33,568 nt of DNA from the NCBI GenBank assembly GCA_002434245.1, contig DJJR01000063.1, forward strand, positions 1 through 33,568, in the 5' to 3' direction. This DNA comes from Pelosinus fermentans (GTDB lineage: Bacteria > Bacillota > Negativicutes > DSM-13327). This document shows, piece by piece, positions 1-7,757 of this stretch (position 1 is the stretch's first letter; each line of letters begins with the position of its first letter). Below the pieces are notes generated by a model. It saw nothing but the letters and a program-made list of their open reading frames with translations. It ran no database searches and was not told the DNA's origin. A program made the position numbers and the translations under genes.

Positions 1-98
1 GTAACATAAGCAAATTTTGTTACCTTGATGTTGTCTATTTCATTGAGTTTCAGTATAACGCAGCCATTTATCTACGTTTTTTTATGGATGTAGATTTA

Positions 99-1244
99 TT
101 ATGAACTGCTGTTCAATTGTTTGGCGATAGCCTCAATATGTTTTTTTCGCAGCCACTCACCAATTTCTTTCCCCTGTAAGGTTTTAGGGACACTCTCCCC
201 TTGAGGCAAAACCATTGCAGCTTTTAGTGGCCCCAATGGTAAGACTTTTATTTTGGCCGCTATAATAATAAGATCTAATTCTTCAATTTGCAGAGAACCA
301 CGCCTTAACTTTCCAATCGTATCTACGATTTTCTCAGGAGTGGGTTCTTTTAAGAATCCTATGATTTGATTCACTTTAAGGACCGCATCCAGCCAATCGC
401 CGGGCAGAGTCATTCTCTCATTCCATCGTGCTAAACGCATTTGATCCATCACTAAACCCAGGGATGCAAATCGTAATTTAGAGCTTGCTGTAGCTTGTGC
501 CACTAAATTAATCCCAGCCAATGCCTTTTCAAAATCGTCTACAGACAACTCTGCCATTTCTTGAAAGGTAACCTCCAATAACTGCGTCTCTGCCAGAACT
601 TTAAAAAATTGCCCTGGTTCGGATGCCTCTGCTAAAACCTTGCCCAGTTCCGCAATCATCCGTTCCACAGGCTCGTGAATCAACTCTTCCTTGACATCTC
701 TTGCAAGAAGCAGCGTAGCTGGATCGATTGTAAAACCAAACCGGGCGGATTGACCGGCAAGACGCAGAGCGCGCATTGGATCATCGGAGAAATGCTGACT
801 AGTCGCTCGTAATACCTTAGCCCTTATATCTTCCCGCCCTTGGAAAGGATCAATAATTTCTCCTGTTAAGCTATCTTGCGCCATGGAATTAACAGTAGTA
901 TCTCGTCTAAAAAGATCTTCCTCAATGGTGATCTTTGGCTTGGCCGATACTCTAAACCCTTTATATCCACAGCCGACTTTCCACTCGGTCCTGGCAAAGG
1001 CGACTTCACGCTTTATACCGTCTATCGCCAGGCGAAAAACCGGAAACGACTTACCACATTCTTCCGCCTTAGGAAATAGCATTTTAAAATTTTTCTTAAC
1101 CATACCAACGACACTGAAATCAATATCCTTCGGTGTGATGCCCATAAAACTGTCCCGGACACAACCACCAACTCTAAACACACGCCCGCCATTATCCGCA
1201 ATGATCTGGGCGAATTCTCTCTCTGTTAATACACTATCACTCAT
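99..1244 (-). CDS. cca: CCA tRNA nucleotidyltransferase / poly(A) polymerase family protein
   Basis: 381-residue class II nucleotidyltransferase, expected to add or repair the 3' CCA end of tRNAs in the cytoplasm. The N-terminal head shows the family motif VGGCVRDSFMG followed by the catalytic acidic pair in KDIDF (residues about 26-44). Further on are the RRDTTVNSMA strand, the DPFQGREDI segment and the DPMRALRLAGQSARFGF motif (about 155-172) that ends the palm and neck. The C-terminal helical body is poorly conserved to the eye. The length fits bacterial CCA-adding enzymes, without an HD domain. The start is supported by AAGGAG upstream of ATG. It is monocistronic or the last gene of its strand, separated from the helicase by a hairpin. 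A poly(A) polymerase role cannot be excluded from sequence. Confidence 0.85.
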   Translation of the reverse strand: MSDSVLTEREFAQIIADNGGRVFRVGGCVRDSFMGITPKDIDFSVVGMVKKNFKMLFPKAEECGKSFPVFRLAIDGIKREVAFARTEWKVGCGYKGFRVSAKPKITIEEDLFRRDTTVNSMAQDSLTGEIIDPFQGREDIRAKVLRATSQHFSDDPMRALRLAGQSARFGFTIDPATLLLARDVKEELIHEPVERMIAELGKVLAEASEPGQFFKVLAETQLLEVTFQEMAELSVDDFEKALAGINLVAQATASSKLRFASLGLVMDQMRLARWNERMTLPGDWLDAVLKVNQIIGFLKEPTPEKIVDTIGKLRRGSLQIEELDLIIIAAKIKVLPLGPLKAAMVLPQGESVPKTLQGKEIGEWLRKKHIEAIAKQLNSSS

Positions 1245-1298
1245 GATGTTTTCTTTCTCCTTTTATCCATCTAAGAAAAATACTGACTCGTTCTTTTT

Positions 1299-1349
1299 GA
1301 ACCGCAGAGATGCAGAGAACACTCAGCGTACTCTGCACCTCTGCGGTTC
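1299..1349. repeat. Long inverted repeat (REP-like hairpin) after helicase gene
   Basis: A 19-bp arm starting GAACCGCAGAG (1299-1317) is complementary, with one mismatch, to 1331-1349. The loop is 13 nt. It begins six bases after the helicase stop codon. Neither strand has a real T-run after the stem, so it is more likely a dispersed intergenic palindrome or mRNA 3'-end stabiliser than a classical terminator. A related half-motif (GAACCACAGAG) appears near 32074. Confidence 0.7.
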
Positions 1350-1354
1350 AATCA

Positions 1355-2809
1355 TTACATCCTCGAAAAGTTCACTTTCTTTGTGGTATATATTTTCCCC
1401 TTTATCTTTGTAGATTGAAGCGACTCTATTACAAGGTCGCCTTTATCGGCGAGAATTTCAACATAGGAGCAAGTGTCCTGAACATCGATAATACCAATAT
1501 CATTGCCATTAACTCCCGGAATGGCAGTGATAGCTCCCAGTATATCTCCCGGGCGCATCTTCCCTTTTTTTCCGGCATTGATCCGAATTCTCGTAATCTG
1601 TCTATTTAACTTTTCACTTTTATCAATTTTTAGTGTAGGCTCCATTCCATCATAGATACTCGAACTTAGCTGTCCTTCTTCTATTTCTGCCATCGTTGGC
1701 AGTTCTTTTTTAGGTATTTTATACTGAATATACTCCTCTATTCTCTGTAAAGCCTGATATTCTATTCTCGTTACGAAGGTAATAGCCGAACCTGCATTTC
1801 CAGCCCTTCCAGTCCTCCCAATTCGATGTACGTAGCTTTCATTATCCAGTGGCATATCATAATTAACCACAAGGGATATATCATCAATATGGATGCCTCT
1901 TGCCGCCACATCTGTCGCAACCAAAAACTGAAACTCCCCTCTTTTAAAACTTTGAATGGAATCCAAACGATCTCTTTGTTCCATACCACCATGCAAGCTG
2001 CCGCAAGAGCAGCCTTTCTCCTTCATCCTTGTCAACAGCATTTCCACCTTGTCTCTTGTATTGCAAAAGAGAATACAGGTATCTGGTCTTTCTATCTGCA
2101 GTACTTGCGTAATTAAGGTCAACTTTTCATTTTCTTCTACGTCATAATAGCATTGTTCAATGTTCTGTAAACTAGGATTCTCTGAATCAATTTCTACTTT
2201 TATCGGATTCTTCATATATTGCCTACATAGTTCCTGGATCTTTTCTGGCATGGTAGCAGAAAATAACATAGTAACCCTATCGTCGGGCAGCATTTTTATG
2301 ACAGCTTCCACTTGCTCAATAAAGCCCATATCCAGCATTTTGTCTGCTTCATCAATAATCAGGTACTGCACTTCTTCTACATTCATACTTTTTCTTTCCA
2401 GATGATCTAAGGTTCTCCCGGGAGTCCCAACGATCACATGTACTCTTTGCTTTAATTCTCTTTTTTGCATTTCCATGGATTGCCTGCCAACAACAGCAGC
2501 ACACCTGATTCTTTTAAATCTGCCGATATTGGCAATATCCTGTTTTACCTGTACTGCCAATTCTCGTGTTGGCGTAATAACCAGCACTTGGGGATTTTTT
2601 TGCTCTACTTTTATTTTTTCACAAATCGGGATAGCAAAAGCAGCTGTCTTACCGCTGCCCGTTTGGGATCTCACTATAATATCTTTCTGGGCAAGAGCCA
2701 AGGGTATGACTTCTTCCTGAACCTTAGTAAGTATCTCGTACCCTAATTCCTCTAATGCCTGTGCTATTTCTTTACTAAAAGCATACTTGTTCACACGTTG
2801 TTCGTCCAT
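1355..2809 (-). CDS. dbpA: DEAD-box ATP-dependent RNA helicase, DbpA-like
   Basis: 484-residue RNA helicase. In order it shows a Q motif region (FSKEIAQALEELGY), Walker A SQTGSGKTAA, PTREL, the DEAD box LIIDEADKML, LFSATMP (motif III), the second RecA domain with VATDVAARGIHID, and HRIGRTGRAG (motif VI). A C-terminal stretch of about 75 residues (about 405-480, including GDILGAITAIPGV and DVQDTCSYVEIL) matches the DbpA RNA-binding domain, which directs these helicases to 23S rRNA during large-subunit assembly. Start: ATG at 2809 with GAGGT upstream. It is unlinked in function to the metal genes that follow and marks the core-genome edge of the window. Confidence 0.93.
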   Translation of the reverse strand: MDEQRVNKYAFSKEIAQALEELGYEILTKVQEEVIPLALAQKDIIVRSQTGSGKTAAFAIPICEKIKVEQKNPQVLVITPTRELAVQVKQDIANIGRFKRIRCAAVVGRQSMEMQKRELKQRVHVIVGTPGRTLDHLERKSMNVEEVQYLIIDEADKMLDMGFIEQVEAVIKMLPDDRVTMLFSATMPEKIQELCRQYMKNPIKVEIDSENPSLQNIEQCYYDVEENEKLTLITQVLQIERPDTCILFCNTRDKVEMLLTRMKEKGCSCGSLHGGMEQRDRLDSIQSFKRGEFQFLVATDVAARGIHIDDISLVVNYDMPLDNESYVHRIGRTGRAGNAGSAITFVTRIEYQALQRIEEYIQYKIPKKELPTMAEIEEGQLSSSIYDGMEPTLKIDKSEKLNRQITRIRINAGKKGKMRPGDILGAITAIPGVNGNDIGIIDVQDTCSYVEILADKGDLVIESLQSTKIKGKIYTTKKVNFSRM

Positions 2810-2883
2810 ATGATTTTAAACCTCATTTTTTTTGAATTATCATCTCTATCCTACCTATCATAGCATAGCTTTGTGTGATATAG

Positions 2884-2913
2884 AAAATGATCCCTACAAG
2901 TAGAGATCATTTT
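2884..2913. terminator. Bidirectional terminator hairpin between helicase and modA paralogue
   Basis: AAAATGATC (2884-2892) pairs with GATCATTTT (2905-2913). A second inner stem, CTAC/GTAG, closes a 2-nt loop. The minus-strand reading ends in TTTT followed by CTATAT, fitting termination of the modD-modA transcript. Confidence 0.75.
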
Positions 2914-2936
2914 AATGATATTTATATGATTATCTT

Positions 2937-3743
2937 TTATTGCATCCCTTGGAAACCATAGTTAGTAAACACTGCCATTCCATCAGAACTCGTCAAATAT
3001 TGTAAAAATGCTTCTGCTTCTTTAGGATGCTTAGCACTGCTCACGACAGCACCGGGAAATATGATTGGCTCATGGCTATTTAATGGCGCTATGGCAGCGA
3101 CTTTTACTTTGTCACTTGCAGCTGCCACGGTAGAAAAGACAATTCCAGCCTCTACATTCCCGGTCTCCACATAGGTCAATACGCTATGAATATCTTTAGG
3201 CATTACAGCTTTTTCTTTCACAGTTTCCCAGACTTGTAATTTTCCCAGTACCTGTTTGGCATATTCCCCGGCTGGTACGGTCTCCGGCACACCCATGCCA
3301 AAACGGGTAACACTTGCATTAGTTAAATCTTGAAAGCTGTGCAAATCAAGCCGCGAATCTTTCGGTACAATCAATACCAAGCGGTCTCCGACCAAGTTCT
3401 TGCGCGTAGCAGGAATAATGAGATTCTTTTTTTGCAATTCATCGATTTGTTTACTAGCAGCGGAAATAAATAAATCCGTTGGTGCCCCTTGCTCGATTTG
3501 AGTTTGTAATGCTCCTGAAGATGCCAAGTTAAATACAATTTTAACAGGATGATCCGCTTCATATTTTTTTTGAATTTCCCCAAGAGCATCTTTAAGTCCC
3601 ATAGCTGCCGATACATTAATTTCTACTGGCTGAACTGGGGGAACTGCAGGCGACTGCGCTTTCCCGCACCCTGTAACCAAAAAAATTACCATTAAACATA
3701 TCATTAAATATAATTTAGCATATAGCCTATGTGTTAACATCAT
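2937..3743 (-). CDS. modA: Molybdate ABC transporter substrate-binding lipoprotein (second ModA)
   Basis: 268 residues. Lipoprotein signal peptide with hydrophobic segment and lipobox LVTGC (cleavage before Cys about 26). The mature part follows the ModA pattern: INVSAAMGLKDALGEIQKKY at the start, NLASSGALQTQIEQGAPTDLFISA (ligand-loop serines), then a VYVETGNVEAG-like segment (TYVETGNVEAGIVFST) and a C-terminal FLQYLTSSDG helix. It binds molybdate or tungstate outside the membrane for an ABC importer. No permease or ATPase is next to it; it follows modD on the same strand, 91 nt downstream, and probably shares the ModB/ModC encoded from 7072. AAGGAGG lies 5 nt before ATG 3743 and 8 nt before a second ATG (3740); either may be used. 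It is a diverged paralogue of the gene at 6116-6919. Confidence 0.92.
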   Translation of the reverse strand: MMLTHRLYAKLYLMICLMVIFLVTGCGKAQSPAVPPVQPVEINVSAAMGLKDALGEIQKKYEADHPVKIVFNLASSGALQTQIEQGAPTDLFISAASKQIDELQKKNLIIPATRKNLVGDRLVLIVPKDSRLDLHSFQDLTNASVTRFGMGVPETVPAGEYAKQVLGKLQVWETVKEKAVMPKDIHSVLTYVETGNVEAGIVFSTVAAASDKVKVAAIAPLNSHEPIIFPGAVVSSAKHPKEAEAFLQYLTSSDGMAVFTNYGFQGMQ

Positions 3744-3834
3744 ACATTCCTCCTTATTCTTTGAGTACTTAATTACAAACTTTAAGACCGATTATCAAAA
3801 AGTGTTTCGATTAGGTGAATTTGAGGTAGATGTA

Positions 3835-4644
3835 TTAAATACGTTCTATCTTGCAAGTGAAATCCAATGGAGCAGCATATAAGACGGAACTTAGAACAAT
3901 GATATCTACAAACTTTGCAAATTCTTGAACCCGCGAGGCTTGAATTCCACCAGCGACACCGACTTTTAACCGACTATTCAAATGTTTGAGCTTTTGTACT
4001 ACGATTTGCAAGCTCTCTGGTTCAAAATGATCCAGCAATATAACATCCGCAAAACTAGCACATTGATACGCTTCTTCTTCATTACGCGGTTCAATTTCAA
4101 TTTTATGATGAAATGATTTTACCTCTGTCGGCAGTTTCCCTAATACCTGTAGATGATTTTGAGTAATCAGCACCGTATCGCTCAAAGAATTGCGGTGATA
4201 TAATCCACCCCCATCCTCAACAGCTTCAATCTCTTCTTGCCGCATACCCAGGTGTGCTTTTCGGCAGGCAACGACGATCTCAATTTCGGGATTTACTTCC
4301 CTCGCTTTCGCAACAATTTTCCGTGTTTCTGTCGCAATCGCACAAAGGGCTGTAAGATAGGTTTGGCTAATCCGCCACATTTTAAAAAGTACTTTTAGAT
4401 CACCAATTACCTCAATTATCGTGTCCCCTGGTTTTAGTAAGGCCCGGGATTTTTGCCAGAACAACACCACTAGCTTTTGGGCTTCAAAAAATTCTTTTAG
4501 ACGCAATATGCCACTAACAACTGCCTCCTCCCTAGTGATGAATTTCAATCGTCCCTGCCCTTGGATTCCCAATAGTTCAGTAGTAATGTCCGCATAGGGA
4601 CAATCTTCCTGTAAACCACGCTCTAATGGATAGATTTGCATCAT
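3835..4644 (-). CDS. modD: ModD-like pyrophosphorylase (nicotinate-nucleotide pyrophosphorylase family)
   Basis: 269 residues, resembling quinolinate phosphoribosyltransferase. The N-terminal domain begins near EDCPYADITTELLGI. The C-terminal barrel has ETRKIVAKAREVNPEIEI, ACRKAHLGMRQEEIEAVEDGGG (the family's His/Arg substrate region), LLDHFEPESL and GVAGGIQASRVQEFA. ModD proteins of this family are encoded with molybdate transporters; their reaction is not established. AAGGAGG precedes tandem ATG codons. The gene leads a two-gene unit (modD-modA) divergent from the HTH/binding-protein regulator, which makes the 159-bp gap between them a likely control region. NadC itself is the alternative, but length and linkage favour ModD. 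Confidence 0.85.
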   Translation of the reverse strand: MMQIYPLERGLQEDCPYADITTELLGIQGQGRLKFITREEAVVSGILRLKEFFEAQKLVVLFWQKSRALLKPGDTIIEVIGDLKVLFKMWRISQTYLTALCAIATETRKIVAKAREVNPEIEIVVACRKAHLGMRQEEIEAVEDGGGLYHRNSLSDTVLITQNHLQVLGKLPTEVKSFHHKIEIEPRNEEEAYQCASFADVILLDHFEPESLQIVVQKLKHLNSRLKVGVAGGIQASRVQEFAKFVDIIVLSSVLYAAPLDFTCKIERI

Positions 4645-4748
4645 TTATTCCTCCTTATAAATTTTTATAATTAGTGCAAAATATTTTAGAAACGATCTTT
4701 CTTTTTATAAAGGCCATGAAATTACAGATTGTCCGTTGTTAAATCCTT

Positions 4749-4770
4749 GAAAATACGATATGCTGTAAAC
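4749..4770. promoter_or_regulatory. Candidate operator box in modD / regulator divergent region
   Basis: GAAAATACGATATGCTGTAA begins here, between the divergent modD and regulator genes. A close relative, GAAGATACGATGTTGTATCA, begins at 6014 in the modA leader. The shared core is ATACGATRT...TGTA. It could be the target of the adjacent HTH protein, but this rests on only two sites. Confidence 0.3.
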
Positions 4771-4803
4771 ATTACATTCAAGTAAACCATGAGGTGATAA
4801 TAA

Positions 4804-5742
4804 ATGGCAAATACGATAGCTTATACTCCGGAAGAAGTTGCTAAAATACTTAAAATTTCACGCTTTACCGTTTATGAATTCATCAAACGCGGCGAATTGA
4901 CTGCTTATCATATAGGCCGCAAATTACGTATAGAAGCAGCAGATCTAGAAAAGTACATGAAAAATGCGAAAGGTACAAATAGTATCGCTCCACCGCCTGC
5001 CGTTCAAACTGCCAATGCCTCTTTAACTGCTGCGCAAGATGGTTTGATTATTTATGGACAGGATGCTATTCTAGACGTGCTAACACGTCATCTAGAAAAG
5101 CAGATGCCTCAAGTTCGTTCTTTGCGCTGCTTTAATGGTAGTATGGATGGCTTGATTGCCTTATACCGCGGTACAGCTAATTTGATTACTACCCACCTTT
5201 GGGACGGAGATACAGGAGAGTACAATACTCCTTACGTTCGTCACCTGCTGCCAGGTCAAAGGGCACTCATTATCAATTTGGTGTATCGTCAAGAAGGATT
5301 TTATGTAGCCCCTGGTAACCCAAAGAATATAAAGGACTGGCCCGATTTACTGCGGTCTGACATTCGGTTCATTAACAGAGAACGCGGTTCCGGTGCCAGA
5401 GTACTGCTTGATGAGAAGTTTCAACAACTTAAGCTTGATCCTAGAGCCATTCCAAACTATAGCCAGGAAGAAACGAGTCATCTCGCCATTGCCAGCGCAG
5501 TTGCGCGAGGTGAGGCCGATGTTGGGTTAGGTATTGAAAAGGCGGCAATGCAAGTACAAAACGTGGAATTTATTCCCTTGCAAAAAGAACGTTATGATTT
5601 AGTTATGTTACGACATGATTTAGAGAAACCCCACTTCCAAGCCTTGATATCAATATTGCGTTCTCCTATATTCCGCAATGAAATCGCAGGTATGGGCGGC
5701 TATGATGTATCCAAAATGGGGGATATAATGGCAGAACTTTGA
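4804..5742 (+). CDS. Excisionase-type HTH / periplasmic-binding-protein-like transcriptional regulator (probable molybdate sensor)
   Basis: 312 residues. Residues 8-53 are an excisionase/MerR-like helix-turn-helix (YTPEEVAKILKISRFTVYEF ... IEAADLEKYM). After a Pro/Ala linker, residues about 85-310 form a cytoplasmic solute-binding-like domain with NGSMDGLIALYRG, TTHLWDGDTGEYN, FINRERGSGARVLLDE and ARGEADVGLGIEKAA. These resemble ModA-type fold segments of the PBP-like domain (PF12727) found in one-component molybdate regulators of bacteria without ModE. There is no signal peptide. The gene lies between two modA genes and is divergent from modD, so control of molybdate uptake is the natural inference. 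GAGGTGA lies 7 nt before ATG. A repeat-type hairpin immediately follows its stop codon. Confidence 0.85.
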   Translation: MANTIAYTPEEVAKILKISRFTVYEFIKRGELTAYHIGRKLRIEAADLEKYMKNAKGTNSIAPPPAVQTANASLTAAQDGLIIYGQDAILDVLTRHLEKQMPQVRSLRCFNGSMDGLIALYRGTANLITTHLWDGDTGEYNTPYVRHLLPGQRALIINLVYRQEGFYVAPGNPKNIKDWPDLLRSDIRFINRERGSGARVLLDEKFQQLKLDPRAIPNYSQEETSHLAIASAVARGEADVGLGIEKAAMQVQNVEFIPLQKERYDLVMLRHDLEKPHFQALISILRSPIFRNEIAGMGGYDVSKMGDIMAEL

Positions 5743-5760
5743 TATTCTATTGTTTCATAA

Positions 5761-5812
5761 AAGAAGTACCGGCTGAGAATGTGATAATCTTCAGCCGGTA
5801 CTTCTTTGTACA
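5761..5812 (-). promoter_or_regulatory. Leader-type hairpin E (GTACAA-GA-GT family), also terminator of regulator gene
   Basis: Read on the minus strand: TGTACAAAGAAGTACCGGCT, loop, then AGCCGGTACTTCTTTT. It shares the conserved GTACAA.GA.GT-CCG entry with the hairpins at 12335, 19838, 20020 and 31828. Here the outer sequence also pairs (AAGAAGTAC/GTACTTCTT), giving the strongest hairpin of the set. It lies 19 bases after the regulator stop codon and can end transcription from either side. Confidence 0.7.
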
Positions 5813-5860
5813 CAAATCGGTTGTATTCCAACCAAACAATATCATATTAAACTTAACCTA

Positions 5861-5889
5861 ATTATAACTCGCTGCTATATATTTTTCAA
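5861..5889 (-). promoter_or_regulatory. Promoter for a short minus-strand transcript ending at hairpin E
   Basis: On the minus strand: TTGAAA (5889-5884), 17-bp spacer, TATAAT (5866-5861). A transcript starting near 5854 would reach hairpin E after about 45 nt and stop after about 90-100 nt with no room for a gene. This suggests a small RNA or a leader whose gene is absent. Confidence 0.55.
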
Positions 5890-5922
5890 TCCCTTTATAA
5901 TATAAAATTAAAGACTTTTATA

Positions 5923-5951
5923 TTGACTATGGTATCATTTTGTAGTATTTT
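5923..5951 (+). promoter_or_regulatory. modABC promoter
   Basis: TTGACT (5923-5928), 17-bp spacer, TATTTT (5946-5951). It would give a leader of about 155 nt before the modA start codon. It is close to and divergent from the minus-strand promoter at 5861-5889. Confidence 0.55.
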
Positions 5952-6016
5952 AGTTATATTAAGTCACTATTTCATACATATATCCTGTTATTATAGCCTG
6001 TTTTATTTAATATGAA

Positions 6017-6072
6017 GATACGATGTTGTATCAACTAATCTAGTTCTGTTGGGCTATGTTAGTTGTTTTTTT
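6017..6072 (+). promoter_or_regulatory. modA leader: small hairpin plus intrinsic terminator (attenuator)
   Basis: GATAC/GTATC (6017-6021 with 6028-6032) forms a first small hairpin. A second begins with CAACTAA (6032-6038), pairs with TTAGTTG (6059-6065), has an inner TAGTTC/GGGCTA stem, and is followed by seven T (6066-6072). The two stems touch at base 6032. This is a terminator located upstream of the modA ribosome binding site on the same strand, the layout of a transcription attenuator. Confidence 0.65.
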
Positions 6073-6115
6073 ATAGAGTAAACGATTCAATTAAAAATTG
6101 AGGGAGGAAAATTCA

Positions 6116-6919
6116 TTGAAAAAACGTATATTATTATTTTTAATGGCAGCCATACTAATCATAGCTGCCATAACTACAGGATGTGGTGGCGAAAAACCAG
6201 CAACTCCAGCCGCACCACCGCAGAAAGTTGAGCTAAATGTTTCTGCCGCTGTCAGTTTAAAGGATGCTCTTGCTGAAATCCAAAAGAATTATGAAACAAA
6301 AAATGCTACTGTTAAGCTAGTCTATAATCTTGGAGCCTCAGGTGCTTTACAAAAACAAATCGAACAAGGTGCTCCCGCTGACATCTTCATTTCCGCAGCA
6401 CCAAAACAGATGAATGACTTAGAAGAAAAAAACCTGGTGAATAAGGCTACACGTAAAAACTTAGTAGAGAACAAACTCGTTGTGATCGTCCCTACAGCCT
6501 CCACCCTCAACCTCACAAAATATGAAGATTTAACAAAGAACGACGTTCAAAAAGTAAGTATTGGTGAAACAGGATCGGTACCAGCAGGACAATACGCACA
6601 GGAAGTTCTAAAGAAATTGGGAATCTGGGATAAAATACAAAGCAAAGCGGTTCTTGCCAAAGATGTTCGTACCGTCTTAACCTATGTGGAGACAGGCAAC
6701 GTAGAAGCGGGTATCGTTTACAAAACCGATGCCGTGTCCAGTGACAAAGTGAAAATCGCAGCTACTGCACCAGAAGGATCTCACCAGCCAATTCTCTATC
6801 CAGCGGCAGTTTTATCAGGAACCAAGCAAGAAAAAGCAGCTGCCGATTTTCTTGCCTACTTAAGCACTCCGGAATGCAAAGCTATTTTTGAAAAATACGG
6901 TTTTACCATGAGTAAATAA
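6116..6919 (+). CDS. modA: Molybdate ABC transporter substrate-binding lipoprotein ModA
   Basis: 267 residues from a TTG start at 6116, chosen because GGGAGG lies 8 nt upstream; the frame is open from another TTG at 6098, but that overlaps the ribosome binding site. Lipoprotein signal with lipobox ITTGC, then a Pro/Ala-rich linker and a ModA domain: LNVSAAVSLKDALAEI, YNLGASGALQKQIEQGAPAD, GETGSVPAGQYAQEVL, TYVETGNVEAGIVY. It captures molybdate (or tungstate) and delivers it to ModBC encoded next. It is more than half identical by eye to the lipoprotein at 2937-3743, so the two arose by duplication. A leader attenuator precedes it. Confidence 0.96.
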   Translation: MKKRILLFLMAAILIIAAITTGCGGEKPATPAAPPQKVELNVSAAVSLKDALAEIQKNYETKNATVKLVYNLGASGALQKQIEQGAPADIFISAAPKQMNDLEEKNLVNKATRKNLVENKLVVIVPTASTLNLTKYEDLTKNDVQKVSIGETGSVPAGQYAQEVLKKLGIWDKIQSKAVLAKDVRTVLTYVETGNVEAGIVYKTDAVSSDKVKIAATAPEGSHQPILYPAAVLSGTKQEKAAADFLAYLSTPECKAIFEKYGFTMSK

Positions 6920-6927
6920 TCAGTTAC

Positions 6928-7030
6928 AAACGCACTAACGATTAGCCGTCAGGATATTGTGAAAAAAGGCGTTACGCAAGGAGCGACAGCATCTTTCACT
7001 TTCCAGATATAAGCAATCCTTAGTGCGTTT
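6928..7030 (+). promoter_or_regulatory. Structured intergenic element between modA and modB
   Basis: AAACGCACTAA just after modA pairs with TTAGTGCGTTT near 7019-7030, closing a region of about 100 nt. Nested inside are GGAT/ATCC and GTGAAA/TTTCAC helices. It is within the mod operon, and no strong T-run follows. It could be an mRNA-stability or processing element that separates the abundant binding protein from the permease, or an undescribed structured RNA. I do not recognise it as a known riboswitch. Confidence 0.5.
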
Positions 7031-7071
7031 TATATAATACAAATTTAACAAGATGGTGCAGGTGAAAACGT

Positions 7072-7740
7072 ATGGTCGAATGGCAGCCCGTTATTCTTTC
7101 AATCAAGGTTGCATCTATTTCAGTGCTATTTGTCTTTTTTCTTGGCGTATTATCGGCTTATGTCATGCGCAGCACCGATATCCCAGGTAAAGCAGCTCTC
7201 GAATCTTTTTTTACTCTTCCCCTGGTTTTACCTCCTGTCGTCATTGGATTTTTACTGTTAATCTTAGTTGGTAAACAAGGGCCCATAGGAATTCTTCTAA
7301 CAAAATATTTTGACATACAAATTATTTTTACGCAATCTGCAGCCGTTCTGGCAGGTACTGTTGTATCCTTTCCGCTAATGTACCAGAGCACTAAGGCAGC
7401 CTTTGAAGGTATCGATAAAACACTAGAAGATGCTGCCCGCACGTTAGGAGCTAGCGAATGGCGGGTATTTTGGACGGTTACCGTGCCATTATCCTGGCCG
7501 GGACTGGTATCCGGTTTGGTACTATCCTTCGCAAGAACTTTAGGAGAATTTGGCGCTACCATTATGATTGCCGGCAATATCCCCGGCAAGACACAAACCA
7601 TTCCATTGGCAATTTATTTTGCCACAGAATCAAATGACTTGGTAACAGCAGGGATGTATGTAATCATCATCAGTGTAATCACCTTTTCTATTATTTTCGG
7701 ATTGAACCATTGGAAAGGGAAAAACATTACTTTACAATAA
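7072..7740 (+). CDS. modB: Molybdate ABC transporter permease ModB
   Basis: 222 residues, all-helical inner-membrane protein with about five transmembrane segments (first about 10-30). It carries the ABC permease EAA loop DAARTLGASEWRVFWTVTVP (about 121-140), which contacts ModC, followed by the ModB-type segment SFARTLGEFGATIMIAGNIP. The length is typical for ModB. It forms the membrane channel for molybdate with ModA and ModC. The start ATG has only a weak AGGTG ribosome site; it lies 41 nt after the closing stem of the intergenic element. Confidence 0.96.
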   Translation: MVEWQPVILSIKVASISVLFVFFLGVLSAYVMRSTDIPGKAALESFFTLPLVLPPVVIGFLLLILVGKQGPIGILLTKYFDIQIIFTQSAAVLAGTVVSFPLMYQSTKAAFEGIDKTLEDAARTLGASEWRVFWTVTVPLSWPGLVSGLVLSFARTLGEFGATIMIAGNIPGKTQTIPLAIYFATESNDLVTAGMYVIIISVITFSIIFGLNHWKGKNITLQ

Positions 7741-7757
7741 AAGGAAGGAACACGTTC

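Noticed and set aside
1..98. Gene or terminator at the left edge
   Set aside because: An ATCTAC/GTAGAT pair is present but with no T-run on the strand of cca; nothing else is supported.
1299..1349. Classical intrinsic terminator
   Set aside because: The stem is excellent but no T-run follows on either strand, so it is listed as a repeat.
6928..7030. Molybdenum cofactor riboswitch
   Set aside because: The helices and sequences do not fit the Moco RNA pattern I can recall, and it is inside the operon rather than in a leader.
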